From: Lumnitzera littorea | Taxonomy: Eukaryota; Streptophyta; Magnoliopsida; Myrtales; Combretaceae | Direction: 5' to 3' | Assembly: GCA_024138015.1 (NCBI GenBank) | Contig: JAMXBB010000001.1 | Location: forward strand, 133,926,739 to 133,990,738 | Length of the DNA stretch: 64,000 nucleotides | Part shown: piece by piece, positions 49,397 through 62,097 of the stretch | Layout: each line of letters begins with the position of its first letter | How positions within the stretch are numbered: position 1 is the stretch's first letter | Notes under the pieces: model-generated | Database searches by the model: none | What the model saw: only the letters and a program-made list of their open reading frames with translations | What the model was told of the DNA's origin: nothing | Made by a program: the position numbers and the translations under genes

Positions 49397-49530
49397 ATAT
49401 GATCTCCTAGTGAGTAGAACGTCAACGATACAGACCTATATATATAAACCTAAATTTAAGTTTTGTAAAATTTATAAAAACGTTAAGGTTCTATTTATTC
49501 TTTGCATTATCATGAAGTTATATACATAAA
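48036..49530 (+). pseudogene. Viral second ORF, function unknown, right arm
   Basis: Starts at 48036 with a Lys-rich N-terminus like the left-arm copy, is interrupted, and is best preserved at 48465-48926 (YNYYDYKQPWWNAFF and KKSYTWLIFF), then 49203-49529. Florendovirus-type genomes have a downstream ORF of unknown role; position and style match. The last open frame runs through the 44-base inverted repeat into flanking DNA, so its end is not viral. Confidence 0.65.
49397..49440. repeat. Outer inverted repeat of the viral insertion, right copy
   Basis: Reverse complement of 40666-40710 with a handful of transitions. It follows second-ORF sequence here but terminal-region sequence in the left arm. 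Confidence 0.75.
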
Positions 49531-50928
49531 TATATATATGAAGTTTATTATTCTTATATGATGAAATATAGTTATATTTAGATACGTACTTGATTATTAT
49601 AATTTTATTATATAAGTTATATTAAATTAGTGAACCTTAACGATATACATAGTTACATTATTATTTATAATATATTGTTTCGATCGTATCAAAACGTATA
49701 TTTAATCAATCAAGTTATGTTTCAATTTTGATAAAGTCATCATAGTGCATAAATTTTTGTAATATTATAAAAATACTTGTTTTATTACCTAAAATTATCT
49801 AATTTTAGTAAAAGTGATATTATTGGATTTATACGAACTCGATGATATGTAATATGAGTTATATCTCAAGAGATAATTTATAAAAGGTATTTCTAATTCT
49901 ACTACACATATAAGTCTACACAATATGTACCATCATATTATTTCCATATAGTATAAATAGAGTATGTTCTATATAATTTCTTAGTATAACTTAGTAAAGT
50001 ATGAAGTATCTAACCCTAGTACGCATATATCAAAGCCTAGGTCATATAATATCAAAAAATGAGATGAAAATCCATTCTAACCAAACCTGATCAGCATATA
50101 CATATGTAGGGTTTAATCAAATATTTATCATATTTTAGCCTAGTATAGCTAAAAAAGTATTCTAGTTAATAATTTAAACTATTTTACTAAGAAAATCCAT
50201 AATAAATAGCTCAGATTACCAATTGATTCCATGAAAATTTCTATAAGCTTAAAAAAATATAGAGAATTCAATTAGCAATTTGTTTCATGATATCGGGTTT
50301 ATTGTGTACATATATATATAATTATTTTTTTAACCTTAAATTATGATTAATTAAACAACTAATATAATTTTTATACAAAATTAATTCCAACTTGTCCTGA
50401 TGTCATTACAAATACCTAAAATTAATCAGATATCAAATTCATTAATTATTTTTATAAAAAAAATAATTTATTTCAAAAATTGCCCAATTTTTAGCCATTT
50501 TTTAGGATAAAAATACAATAAATACTAAATATATATGAAATCAAAATTGGGTTGCATAACATTAAAGTAGATGTAATAGATATTCTACAAAAAAATTTTG
50601 AGCTCAAAACAATATCATTAATATATTTATTATTAATTTGAAGATTCAAATGAATAATGCATTTGTTAAGCAAGTATATAAAATATTCATAATTCTACAA
50701 AAATAAAATTATAGCATGAAAGCATCATAAACAATCAAGTAATAAAGTTTTTTGAAAAATTTCCTCATCAATTTACTATTTTTAGAAAATAAAACAGAAA
50801 TAGGGTGGAAATAGGAACTCATCGTTCGTTAGAGCTCTAGTGGCTGACGGTTAGTAAGAGTGTGTCGAAAGTGCTAGACGTGGGATAGGTGCTAACGACT
50901 GGAGGGATTCAACAGCAGATCACTAAGG
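49441..50928 (-). repeat. Large Ty3/gypsy-type LTR, part 2
   Basis: AT-rich, non-coding. Segments such as TCTACAAAAAAATTTTGAGC (about 50585) and GGAAATAGGAACTCATCG (about 50812) align with the complement of the solo LTR near 52250-52290 and 52030-52050, in the same relative order. This suggests it continues the LTR of 39521-40665 on the other side of the viral insertion. It is cut at 50928 where another LTR end begins. Confidence 0.5.
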
Positions 50929-51199
50929 TGTCACAACCTGGAAGGGGGTCGAGTTGTGGCAATAGTGCCATGTAATACATAAAGATTTGAGATCAAGCAC
51001 CATTTTTAATAAGGAGCCTTCGGCATACTACACAAAGCATTCATAATTATGACCTTCTTTTAATATCTAGCATTAAGTGATAACAGAACATATAAATTAA
51101 AGTTGAGCTATCCAAATTATCACTAACAAAACACAGATAAGCGAGAATATCAAGTTTCTCCTAAATTAGTCGTATAGTACCAAGATAAATCATCATAAG
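50929..51199 (-). repeat. LTR of chromodomain gypsy element, terminal part
   Basis: The plus strand begins TGTCACAACCTGG, related to the other LTR ends in this family. 271 bases later it is interrupted by the solo LTR and continues at 54287: the distance from LTR end to the CTATAGGGAAGGTAAG landmark (about 450 bases after removing the insert) agrees with the solo LTR (about 415). Confidence 0.65.
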
Positions 51200-54100
51200 T
51201 GTAAGACCCATAATCAGCTGCTCAAAGTTTGGCTCGTAAAATTTAAGACGATCGATTAAAGGATTCAATCGAGCCTAAATTATTAAATAAAGTTAAAAAT
51301 ATTAATGAAAGTGATTCCATGAGTTTGAATTTAGGAAAATAAGTAATAAAATAAAAGAATATAAAATTTTCATATTTTAAGTATATTACTCGTTATTTAT
51401 TGAAAATACGTAAAATATATTCCGATAATTAACGAATTACTAGAGATAAATTATATGCACACTAAAAATCATAAAATAACCTAAATAATATTTAGGAATA
51501 TTTATTTTTACTATATATGAATTTACATATAGGTAGAAATACGCATAATTACTTAAAATACGCGAAATGTACTAAAATAATACTAAATAATTAAAGAAAA
51601 TTCATAATTAATTAAGAAAAATCATAAAAAATAAGGAATTATCCAGATTTGGGTCGTGGCAACTGGAAAAAATAAGAAAAATATTAACCAATTAAAGTAT
51701 AACAACACAAAAGGCAAATTAGAAGAAGATAAGGTAATTGTCTAATCATATTAATGCATAATAATTCTCTAACACCTCTATAAATAGCAAGAAAATTTTA
51801 GAAGCTTATTTGATTAGTTTGAAACCTTAGAAAATTAGAAAGAGGTGAAATTGAGAGGAAATTAGGGTTTTACAAAAATTTAGCAAAAATCTGTACAGTT
51901 GGGGCTTCTAAGGAGAACCCAGACCCGACAAGCAGCTGAGAGTGGACGACCACCACCACCACATGGTGGTGGCAGCGCCCAGGTAGGCTGACACACCCAT
52001 GGCCACCAATAGTGGCCAAAGCGACCCAAACCAGTGAGTTTGATTTCCAATCCGATTTTGTGTAATTTTATAAAATAGTAAAATTCTTAGAAAATTATTA
52101 ATTTTATTATTATGTAATATTTTAGTATGTATTTTTTAGGAAAAATATTATTTTGATGAAAATATATCCCATGATATATGATTCTTAAGAAATCATGCAA
52201 AATCGAGTATGTTTTCGTTTAGAAATAAATGACTTTAGGAATGTAGTTTTAAGCCTAAAATTTTTTTGTAGACTACTTAGGTGATATAGAACAGTGCCAT
52301 AAAGCCCTTTTTCAAAAAAAAATTTTCAAAAATTTTAGATAATTTTTAGGCCTTAAAATGAGGCATAAAATGGGTAATTTTTGGTTAATTAGGTAATTAA
52401 ATAGATAATTATTGATTTAGTAAATCATTATATGTTTTAAGATGTTGAAATTTGATGAAGTATGATACTTATAGTAGTTAGGTGTTAGATGTAATTATTA
52501 GGCTAATTATGTAATAAATAAGTAATAGGGAAAAATAGTAAATTTTAAGTTAATTTTGTAAATTAAGGTAATTAGGTGTAAAATCTGATTTAGGATGAAT
52601 TTAGACATTTTGAAATGATAATTGATGTTGGGAGATGATAATTAGAGTGATAGAAATATTAGATGTGTATTATGTACATAATAAGTGATAGTACATAATA
52701 TGTAATTATTGGAAATATAATAAATAGAAGATATTAAGATAAAAATTGATATTATATAAATAATAGGGATATATAATAAATCTAATAGAAAACTTAAATT
52801 TATGTAATTATATGAAAAATGTAAAAATTTTTCACATTAGGAGTAAATCCAATACACTAATAAGGATTTAAGTGTACCGGGTGGAATAAAATACTGACTA
52901 GGGATAATTATGGTATTTACAATATCTAGAAGTAATATGATTAATTTCACATTATGAGTTGAAACGAGTTTATAAGGTTTGGGTATAAAACAGTACTTAG
53001 AAATCGAACTAAAACTTAATTTAGAAATCGATGCAGAACCTGAACCTGAACCTAGCCCCAAACCTAGAATAATTGTAAAAGATTTGAGAACCTAAATAAT
53101 TGGACATATTAAACCCTAAACAAAAGATAACAATAAGCGTTATAGGATAAAACCAACCTAAAATAGTTATATGAAAAATCGAAACCACGTTTGTATTATA
53201 AGGATGATCGGCGATAGCCTGAACAAGTTGGACCTCAAGTAAGTGAGTGAGGAGTCAAGGTAAGTTGGGATTAATATAGTGTTGTATTTTGGAGGCTTGA
53301 AATCGTACTTGATCATGCTTGTTCTGAGTTGATGATATGATTTTTGATTTGCTACTTGGCTTGTATTGTATGATTTGTATGAAATGGTTGATCACTCTAA
53401 ACTGGACTTAATCAAATATACGACCTGTAATCGTAAATTAAATCTACATAGCAACCTATTAGGAGAAATCTAGGATTCTCCGGCTGAATACTGACCCTTT
53501 CTAAAGGGATAGCGTTGGATAGCATTGGATAGCATAATGGGTCCCTTCTTCATCCTTAATTGAACTAAGTGACAGGTGAGGAGATTGCGGCAAGGGTGAA
53601 GTCAATGGTTCGAAGGTAGCTGTGGGAAGAGAGATGTCTCCATTGCACAAGCTTGGGTTTGGTCATGAGCTGTTGCATTAACAGCAACTCCTCAATTTGG
53701 CTTAAAGCGGGTGCAATTTCTCTAATCTCACAACAGGCCAGACAACGTCGTACAATAGCATTTACTTGAATATGCATTGTACCTAATAAGTTGGTTGATA
53801 TCCTTGTTTGTATTTGTAGTATAGTTTTAAGTCCTTCATCCTAACTTACTAAGCTATGGTTGCTCACATCCCTATAGACGTTGTTGTAGGTACTGGTTAA
53901 GAAGCGGCTTATAATTACTCTGAAACCAGTAACTGCTGGATCTTAGGAAGTGAGGAAAAACATTTGAAGAACAGACATATATTTTTAAGGTCTAAGCTCT
54001 TATCTTAGAATTTTTCATTTCTGAATAATGTATTAACTAAGAAATAGATTATGGTGAAACGTTGTAAATGTCAATTGTAATAACTAAATTCTAGTGTATA

Positions 54101-54286
54101 TATATATATATTCTTAATTCCTTAGGTAAATGATTTATTTAAATTATAAACTATTTACTTTAAAGTGGGTTAATCGTGGACACCTTGTATAAATCAGGTC
54201 TAGGATAGTGGTTGTAAGGCTAACTTCTATCTTAAAATAGTTTATACGATGGTGTTGTTATAACTCTACCACTTTGGGGCATGACA
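51200..54286 (+). mobile_element. Solo LTR (about 3.1 kb) of a Ty3/gypsy-type element
   Basis: Starts TGTAAGACCC and ends GGGGCATGACA, the near-palindromic termini usual for large gypsy LTRs. It is flanked by ATAAG on the left and ATAAA on the right, a 5-bp duplication with one G/A change. A TATA box (TATAAATA, 51779-51786) with a GC-richer leader (51900-52040) orients it on the plus strand. There is no coding region. It sits inside a related LTR on the minus strand. Confidence 0.75.
51779..51786 (+). promoter_or_regulatory. TATA box of the solo LTR
   Basis: CTATAAATAG context, followed about 60-100 bases later by a leader-like region with a telo-box-like TTAGGGTTTT. Typical LTR promoter arrangement. 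Confidence 0.6.
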
Positions 54287-57200
54287 ATAAATAGTCTATG
54301 CTACTCAACAAACTAAAAATACTTAATAATTGGAAATTAAAGAGAGTTCATATATATATATCGCTCGAGCTCTCAACTTCTTCACATCCTAATTCCAACT
54401 AGTGCTATTAACTTCAGGTAACCTGCAGCCCGATTTTAGCTACAAATTCTACTGCAATAATAAACTATAGGGAAGGTAAGTTCAACTGCTTAGTGAGTAA
54501 CCTATCTACTCTATAACAAGGAATATCAAGTAAGTTATTTAACAAACGTATGAATGCATGGTCAAACATATGCAATGCAACAGTATATACAATTTACCGG
54601 TAACTGTATACAACACGGTTTTGAAGCCCACTGTTGCTCAGGTTAAGAAGTATTTCAGTACGTCAAGATTTAGGTATCCACGTCCAATTTAAAGTCTCTT
54701 ATCATCAATATCATCCTCAATAGTAGACACAACATGATCTCAAGTAGAAGGTGGCACTCCTTGGAGCTAAGTAGTTCCCAAAGGTCGAGGCAGCAACATG
54801 TTGCACGAAGTACGTCGTACGACAATAACATTCAACACACAAAATATAATATAAATCCTCTAGGCATGATCCTCTGTTCTACTATGTGATGCTGATGCCG
54901 ATATTATCATGTTATAAGATGCGATGCATATCCGGTTTAATTAGGGGTCAAATATTCATTAGTCCAGTTCATGGGTGACTAATCATAATATAAGGACACT
55001 CCAAGACCTTAAGCTCTAATGCGGCAAGCACATAATATTCATATCAACTTAAACTATTTATGCAAATAAGATCAATCATATCAAACATACACAATTTCCT
55101 ATTTGCCCCAACATGCAACAATTTCAATTATTGGATATAATTAAGCATTCCGCTAACTACAAGCACAAACAAGTAAAGTAGGGGGCGGTATAGTCACTCA
55201 ACCATGATGTTCAGCAGTCCCAATAATCCATTACGGCATCTAACTCAAACTCCTCGTCCCCTGAAGAAGATAATTAAGTTTTATGAGTATTCTATTTATA
55301 CTAATTAACTAGGCTTATTACTCATTATCGCGGAGTTAGTTGTTTCTGTAATTTGGGCATATCTTCTTCGTTTTAACTTTGTTTTTGGAGATCTTATAGT
55401 CGTTTTCACCATTTTCGAATGTTCTTTCATTTGGTGTTTTTAAGTTTTTGAATCAATAATTTTTTAGTTTGGGCCCTACAAGGTTGTAGGCCCAAGTAGT
55501 GAGTTCGGTCACTCTAAGATTTGGGCCTTAAGCTTAGTTTTTGACTTTAGGCTTTATGTTTAATAATTTTTGGCTTTTTTAAATATTTTAAATGGGCTTT
55601 TTTTTCCTAACACTTTAAAATTTTAAAGTAAGCCTTAGTGATACTCTTATAGGTCTAAATGAGCCTTTTTACTAAGTTTAGAGCCTTAAATCACTAAGGA
55701 AGTTACGTTAGGTATCTTGAATGGGCCTTTGGGTTTTATGGGCCTTCTAAATAACTCTTCCTAAGCCTTTTATCCTAGGATTCAGATCTGGTCATCTAGC
55801 TACATAGGCTCTTAAATTGGTTCTTTTGGGCTTTTTGTGTCTAGTTCACTATTTAGGACCTTAGGCTCAAGCTCACTTGTCTTTTTAGACTTAAGCCTAA
55901 CATTGGACTTAAGTTTAGCCCATTTTTAATATGGTTACAAATCTGTCCATTATGGTTCTTTGAGTTATTAACACCATTCTTAAGCCTAGAATTACTAACT
56001 AAGCTAGTTTAGGGCTTTAACCAAACTTTAGTCTACTTAACTTAATTAATTAAGTCCTAAACCATACTTAACACTAAATAAACATATCATTAAGCTATTA
56101 AACAAAAAGTTCCAGATCTGATGGGTCAAAGAAAGTGGCAACTAAGAGTGGTTTCTAGGGTCAAACTTTCCATTTTCATGCAACACTTGATTTTAATGGT
56201 GTTTTGGCTTAAGTAACCTATGTTTCTACTAATCTAAAACCATAATCATTTCATAAAAGTGTGTGAAAATGTGTGTGAGGGCATAAACAAGGGGTGGCAT
56301 GCATGGGGAATAGGGGTTTCATCATCCTACTTGAAGATTTTCTACTAACAATTACACTACTCTACATAACTTAGCCTATTTGTGTTATACTTCTACTAAA
56401 GGTGGTTTTTCTTGTACTTACCTTTGTGGACCTTCTTGAAATACCTTAGAACTTTTATGGAGTTGCTGTAAAAGAAGTTTTAAGAAAGAAAAAATTAGTA
56501 TCTATCATTATTTTGCAAGAAATCTAAGGGAAAACCTAACCTAAGTTCTTATCGGGGCAAAGTGTGGAAGGCCTCCCTTTGCGGTTATGTGCCATGAGCC
56601 TAGGTGTATGTAAGGGGGTGTGAGTGTGTCAAAAAACAAGGGGAATGTGTGTGTAAGGCGTAGGACTTGGTTTAGAGTGATTTAGAGTAGTGGTGGTGAA
56701 GTTATAGGGGTTAGCGCTAGAGTGGTTGGTGGTGGCCGAGAAGAGGAAGAAGGAGGAGTTTAGGCTTGATCTTTGAGAGGCAGTTTGAGGGAGCTTTTAG
56801 ATGTGTTTTAGGGTTTGAGAAAATGAAAAATGAGGGAGGGGGAAGGGGATAGCAGGTTGTGGAAGCGAGGAGAGGTGGGGGGACAAGTGGTGAGTAATTT
56901 GGGAAAATAAGGACAGGTACCAAATGGAGACCATGTACTTCATGTGCCTTTTCCCAATTTGGGTATGACCTTATCTCCTAAGAGTACAAGACATTTTAAG
57001 AAGGGATAAGAGTTTGTCTTTTGGTCATTAATCATGTTTGACTTGTAGCTATTCAAGATGTAATGGGGTTGGTTAAGGATTAGGGTTTGATTAGGGTAAT
57101 TAGTGGTGATTAGGCATGATTAGGCTAATTAGGTGCAATTAGGATGTGTTTAGGGTTTGGTTGGACTTTGAATCTATAATTTAGCCATTCTAAATGCCCT

Positions 57201-58474
57201 ACACATGTACTTAGGGTTTGGTGCTTGTTTATAGTAATTTAATCTGCATACGAGCTCGAAAATTAGGGTTTAAATCGCTTAGTACTATCGATCGCTTGTA
57301 TTGATTAATTCAACCTTACTATTAGTATTTGTTAGTGACAATAAGGTATTTGATCACTTAATTAGGGTTAGATGTTCATTTTAGGGTTTCAATAATGTTC
57401 TAAGGTTTTTCAAGTATTAGGGTTTTTGCTCATTTAGTTAGGTTTTTAGGGCTTACTTCAATTAAGATTTTGGTCGAACACTTAGGGTTTGATTCCTTTA
57501 CTTAGTTATTATTATCATGTTTGGGGTGGTTTTAGGGACTATGTAAAGATTCCTTCATCTGATTCCACTTTTGGGTTATCGAAATTTCATAGGTTTTACA
57601 CAAGGGTTTGAGGAACTAAGCTAGGACATATATTGCTTTGTTTTTGTAATTTTTTTTCTTAATTTCCTAAAATTTCTCATGAATTTTTCTTTGAGTGATA
57701 TGAGTTCCTAAATGTGCAAATGAAAGTCCTAAAGTTCTATTTAACCGATTTAGGTTAGCTAAGATTTTTCATCTTTTATTTATTTATTTATTTATTTTTT
57801 TGCACTCTTTCCCAATAAGCATGAGGTGGCTCTTTGATGTTATATCTACTTTTAATTCATCACTTTAGTTGCTTAGAGGTTGCTATGGTTGATTTCCAAA
57901 ATTTCCCAACCTAATTTGGATAAGTTTTAATGATTTTTAAGTTGATTATTAATATTTTATGTATATTGTATTAATATTTAATAATTTTGCTAATATACGT
58001 GTATATATTCTATAAACTTGGTACATATAATGAGTAATCTAACTCTTGTAATTATATTTTTCTCATGTTATTTATTTTAGGATATATTTTCTCTTTTTAG
58101 GTTTTCAGGTTAATTTATTAGTATATTTATTATATATACCAATATATTCATAAAAATACATATATATTCATATAGTATATTATGTAATATTATTTACTTT
58201 TATAGCTTAAATAACTTATCTCTAGAGTCTCGTCGCATTTCAGGCTTAGTTTTAGGGGTTTTAACTAGTTTTACACTATATTAAATAATTATACTTCTAA
58301 TGCTAATATTAAGATTTTAGGCCATTATTTTTAAAATCTAACTTCATTAAATCACTTCAACTAATTTTTTTAACCTAACTGTAAAGTTTGGATTCAATTT
58401 GATAAATTTTTTCTCAAAGGCCCTAAATTTAGGTATGGTTGCCCTAAATACAATTTTAGAGGCTCATATTTCCA
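54287..58474 (-). repeat. LTR of chromodomain gypsy element, main part
   Basis: On the minus strand it begins TGGAAATATGAG at 58474, directly after the polypurine tract (58475-58484), and runs left to the nested solo LTR. With 50929-51199 it makes about 4.46 kb. It is non-coding, with many TAGGGTTT motifs (57075-57495) and a TTTA repeat at about 57777-57797. The short ORF at 56717-56923 is not a gene. Confidence 0.65.
57777..57798. repeat. (TTTA)n microsatellite
   Basis: About five TTTA units followed by a T-run within the LTR. Confidence 0.85.
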
Positions 58475-60789
58475 CGCTCCCTCTAAGAAAGTTTTGTCCC
58501 TAAAACGTTTAATTTAACCATCATATAACTAATAACTACTTATTTTCTGATGAAAAACTTATCAATCACTCATTTCTTTAAAGAGTTTTAAGTAGTGATT
58601 CTTCATCGTCATCTTCAGCTCCCAGGTTATTTATGCTCTTGGACCGCTACCCCATTAAACCTTTACATATTTAACTTCATAATTTCTCAACTTTTGAATT
58701 CAGTTCTCTAAGATCTTAATAAGATTTTCTTTAATTGTATAATCCCCTTGTAAATCCACTAGTTTCAAGTCTTTAATTGCATTTGGGTTCTTTACAAACT
58801 TTTATAAAACCGATACATGGAACACATCATGGTATCCAGCTAAACTTGGTGGCAAAATAATTCGATACGCTACATTTCATACTCTCTCTAAAATTTCAAA
58901 AGGTCTAATGTATCGAGGACTTGGCTTTTTTGTAGTACCGAAGCATTTAAATCTTTTAAATGGACTTATCTTAATATTTACATAATCCCCCTGTCGTAAA
59001 TTCTATAGGTTTCCTTTTTAGAATTGCCCAACTTTTGTATCGATCTTACGCTGCTTTCACCCTCTACCGTATTATCTTTACTTTATTATTCATATGTTTG
59101 ATCATATTAGGTCCTATTATTGGATATTTATCATTTTCCCAATACAGTGGTGATCAGCATTTTCTTCCATATAAAGCTTCGTATGATGCAATTTGGATCA
59201 TTGCTTAATAACTATTATTATAAGCAAACTCTACCACTAGTAAATACTGATCCTAGTCATCATTGAAGTCCAAAATATAGCCTCTCAACACATCCTCAAG
59301 TATTTGAATAATCCTTTCTAACTATCGATCCATCTAGGGATGATAAGCAATGCTAAATTGCAACTTAGTTCCTAAAGATTGATGTAAGTTCTCCTAGATT
59401 TTCTATACAAATCAACTATCCATATCTGATACAGTACTTATCGATATACCATGCAATCTAACAATCTCCCTTATATATAATCATGCTAGCTTCTCCATTG
59501 AATCACTAATTTGGTAAGGGAAGAAATGAGCACATTTCGTCAACCTATCTACTACAGCCTTAATTGAATCGTGACTTGCTCTTGTCTTTAGGAGTCCTAT
59601 TAGAAAATCCATAGTAACGTGATCCCACTTCTAATGAGGTATTTCTAATGGTTGTAGTAAACCATTAGGCCTCTAATGTTTTGCCTTCACCTGTTGATAT
59701 GTGTTACACCTAACTACATATTGTGCCACATCCTTTTTCATGCCTTTTTACCGAAACAATACTTTCTGATCACGATACATCTTATTTCCATTAGGATGTA
59801 ATGTGTAATTGGTGTTATGCACTTCAGCCATGATCTCATTGTTTAGCTTAAGGTCACTATGTACATAAACTCCATTCTTATACCTTAACACACCTTTAGT
59901 ATCAATTTTGAGATCAGGTACAACACTTGCACTCAATTTTCCTTCATCTCTTTCAATTTTTTATCCTCTTCTTGTTGTACTAAATTCATTAATTACACAT
60001 CAATCACATGCCATCTAAATTCAATTTCCAATTTCTCAAATTCCTTAATCAATTCACATTAAGTTGTGAGTAATGAAGCTACTTGTTCATAATTCTTGTG
60101 ACTCAACGCATCTGCTACAACATTAGTGTTGCCAAGATGATAGTTTATAGTTAAATCATAATCATTGATTAATTCTAACCAATGCCTTTGTCTTAAGTTC
60201 GATTCATCCTAAGTAAAGAAATATTTCAAACTTTTATGATTTGTGTATATTTCACAATGTTGTCCATATAGATAATACCTCCAAATTTTCAAAGCAAACA
60301 TCATAGCTATTAACTCTAAATCGTGTGTTGGATAATTCTTCTCATGAGGTCTCAATTGCCTTAATGCATATGTTACTACTTTTCTATCCTACATCAATAC
60401 ATAGCCAAGTTCGTTCCTAGAAGCATCATTATATATACAGTAGGATTTATTTGGGTCTGGCAAAAATAAGTATTGGTGTCAAAATTAAATGATCCTTTAA
60501 CTCTTGGAAACTTTGCTCACATTCGTCGCTCCATTCAAATTTAACATCCTTTTGCATCAATCGAGTTAAGCACTTTGCGATCTTAGAGAAATCTTTTATA
60601 AATCGCCTGTAATATCTAGCTATTTTAAGAAAACTCCGTACTTTCAACACTGTAGTCGACTATTTCCATTCAAACACCGCTTTGAATTTTTTAGGATCCA
60701 CTGAAATTCCTTCACCCGAAACTATATGTTCCAAAAATGAGATTTTATTCAATTGAAATCACATTTACTTAACTTAGCATACAGTTTAG
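58475..60789 (-). pseudogene. Ty3/gypsy pol remnant with chromodomain (Tekay-like)
   Basis: Minus strand, 5'-truncated. RT end: KLYAKLSKCDFQLNKISFLE near 60740-60789 and FLKIARYYRRFIKDFSKIAK at 60590-60645; the catalytic YxDD block would lie beyond 60790 and is lost. RNase H follows with VVTYALRQLRPHEKNYPTHD and YTNHKSLKYF, where the catalytic Asp before HKSL is Asn, and ADALSHK. Integrase zinc region: NTNYTLHPNGNKMYRDQ (59748-59820). The core continues to about 58990 with many stops. A chromodomain follows at 58576-58720 (IQKLRNYEVKYVKV, ITWELKMTMKNHYLKLFKE). RT-RH-IN order plus chromodomain makes it a chromovirus; large LTRs fit the Tekay clade. Confidence 0.85.
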
Positions 60790-61713
60790 TGATAGGGACT
60801 ACTAACTAATCACTTGTTCCTGAGCTCGAGGACTTACCCATATGGTTCAGCAAATTGTTCAAAGGGAGTTGAACTTTGAAGAGTGATCCTTTCTCCAGTT
60901 TGACCTACCGCATATTCTGCTCTCCATCTCCTTAAAGAGACTCTCGAGGTAACTAACTTATTGTCGAGTTGACCCCTTTACAATACATTAGTCCAAGGTT
61001 AAGCACCGAACTCGCCTATTGCTGACCCAATACATTACCAAAGTTGAGCTGCCCCTGATCCCGAGCCAACCAAATAATGGGCTACCTCCTGATCTAATCC
61101 TTCATACTTCCGGAACATCCGAGTTGTCAAGCACCTAACCCTAATTTGATCTGCCTAAAACCTATTTTGCTTGGCAAACAGCATCACTGGAACCACATGA
61201 TGGACAGTTAACATGGGCCTCATTTTCTAACATCCATATTGTCTTACTTATACCCAATTGTCCCTTTTTGTCTAATTATAACTCTATCTTTGTAATTTAT
61301 TCCTTTATTCCTTTTTTAGTAGGGCTTTTATAATTTGCATATATTTAAGACTTGCCCTAATTAGGCCATATAAATACTTATAATAGATAATAACCACAAT
61401 AGTTAGTGATAATTGAAATTTCCAAATACTTCTTTCTTCCGTGAGCTAAGTATTCTTGGCTTATTCTTATTTACTCTTATTAATCCATTGCGAGTATAGA
61501 TTAGTGGTGAGTGCCCTCCGACCATACTTATGTGTAATATTAAGTGTGACCTAAGCTCATGTAAGGCATTGGTACATTATACCCCCCGTTGGTGCACGAG
61601 AACCTCTACTCAACCTTTGACTACCATTTATTCTTTGGACCATCTTACTGTTCAAAGCTACCCCTGTTTGCATGATATCGATAGCAGTGTCTTCATCCAC
61701 CATATCTGTATCA
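60790..61713 (+). repeat. 5' LTR of the plus-strand gypsy element
   Basis: Begins TGATAGGGAC and ends ATCTGTATCA, giving TG...CA ends, four bases from the primer site. A TATA box (TATAAATA, 61369-61376) lies in the middle. The second LTR is outside the window, so the borders rest on the pol break and the primer site. Confidence 0.7.
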
Positions 61714-61716
61714 TTT

Positions 61717-61728
61717 TGGTATCAAAGC
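61717..61728 (+). promoter_or_regulatory. Primer binding site (tRNA-Met type)
   Basis: TGGTATCAAAGC, one base different from the usual TGGTATCAGAGC, directly after the LTR. Confidence 0.8.
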
Positions 61729-62097
61729 TTAGCTACGTTCAAGCAAGTTTCTATTACTTGGTGCATTAAGTGGCTTACTACCACTGTAAGTGTGTTTAGA
61801 AATTGTCTATAGTTGTTGTAAGTGTTTAAAGAGTGTTTAATACTAAACAAATTTAGTAATCTATTTTCTCTTGTTTCTTGTTCACAAAACAGAGTATGTG
61901 TTTGATTGGTTTATTGTGTATGGTTCTAATAGTTGTAGGAGTGTTAAGTGTTGTTATAGTATTAAGTGTTGTTATATCATTGTAATTTGTAGGAAGAACT
62001 TGGAATTGTGTTTTGTCAATTAATCTCTTATAATAGACAACAATGTTCAATTTTAGTGTTCAAGGAAGTCTAGGTTACCAATAGAGTGGTGCTCGAA

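Noticed and set aside
53565..53777. 70-codon minus-strand ORF
   Set aside because: It falls inside the solo LTR, in a region conserved as non-coding LTR sequence at 40.2 kb.
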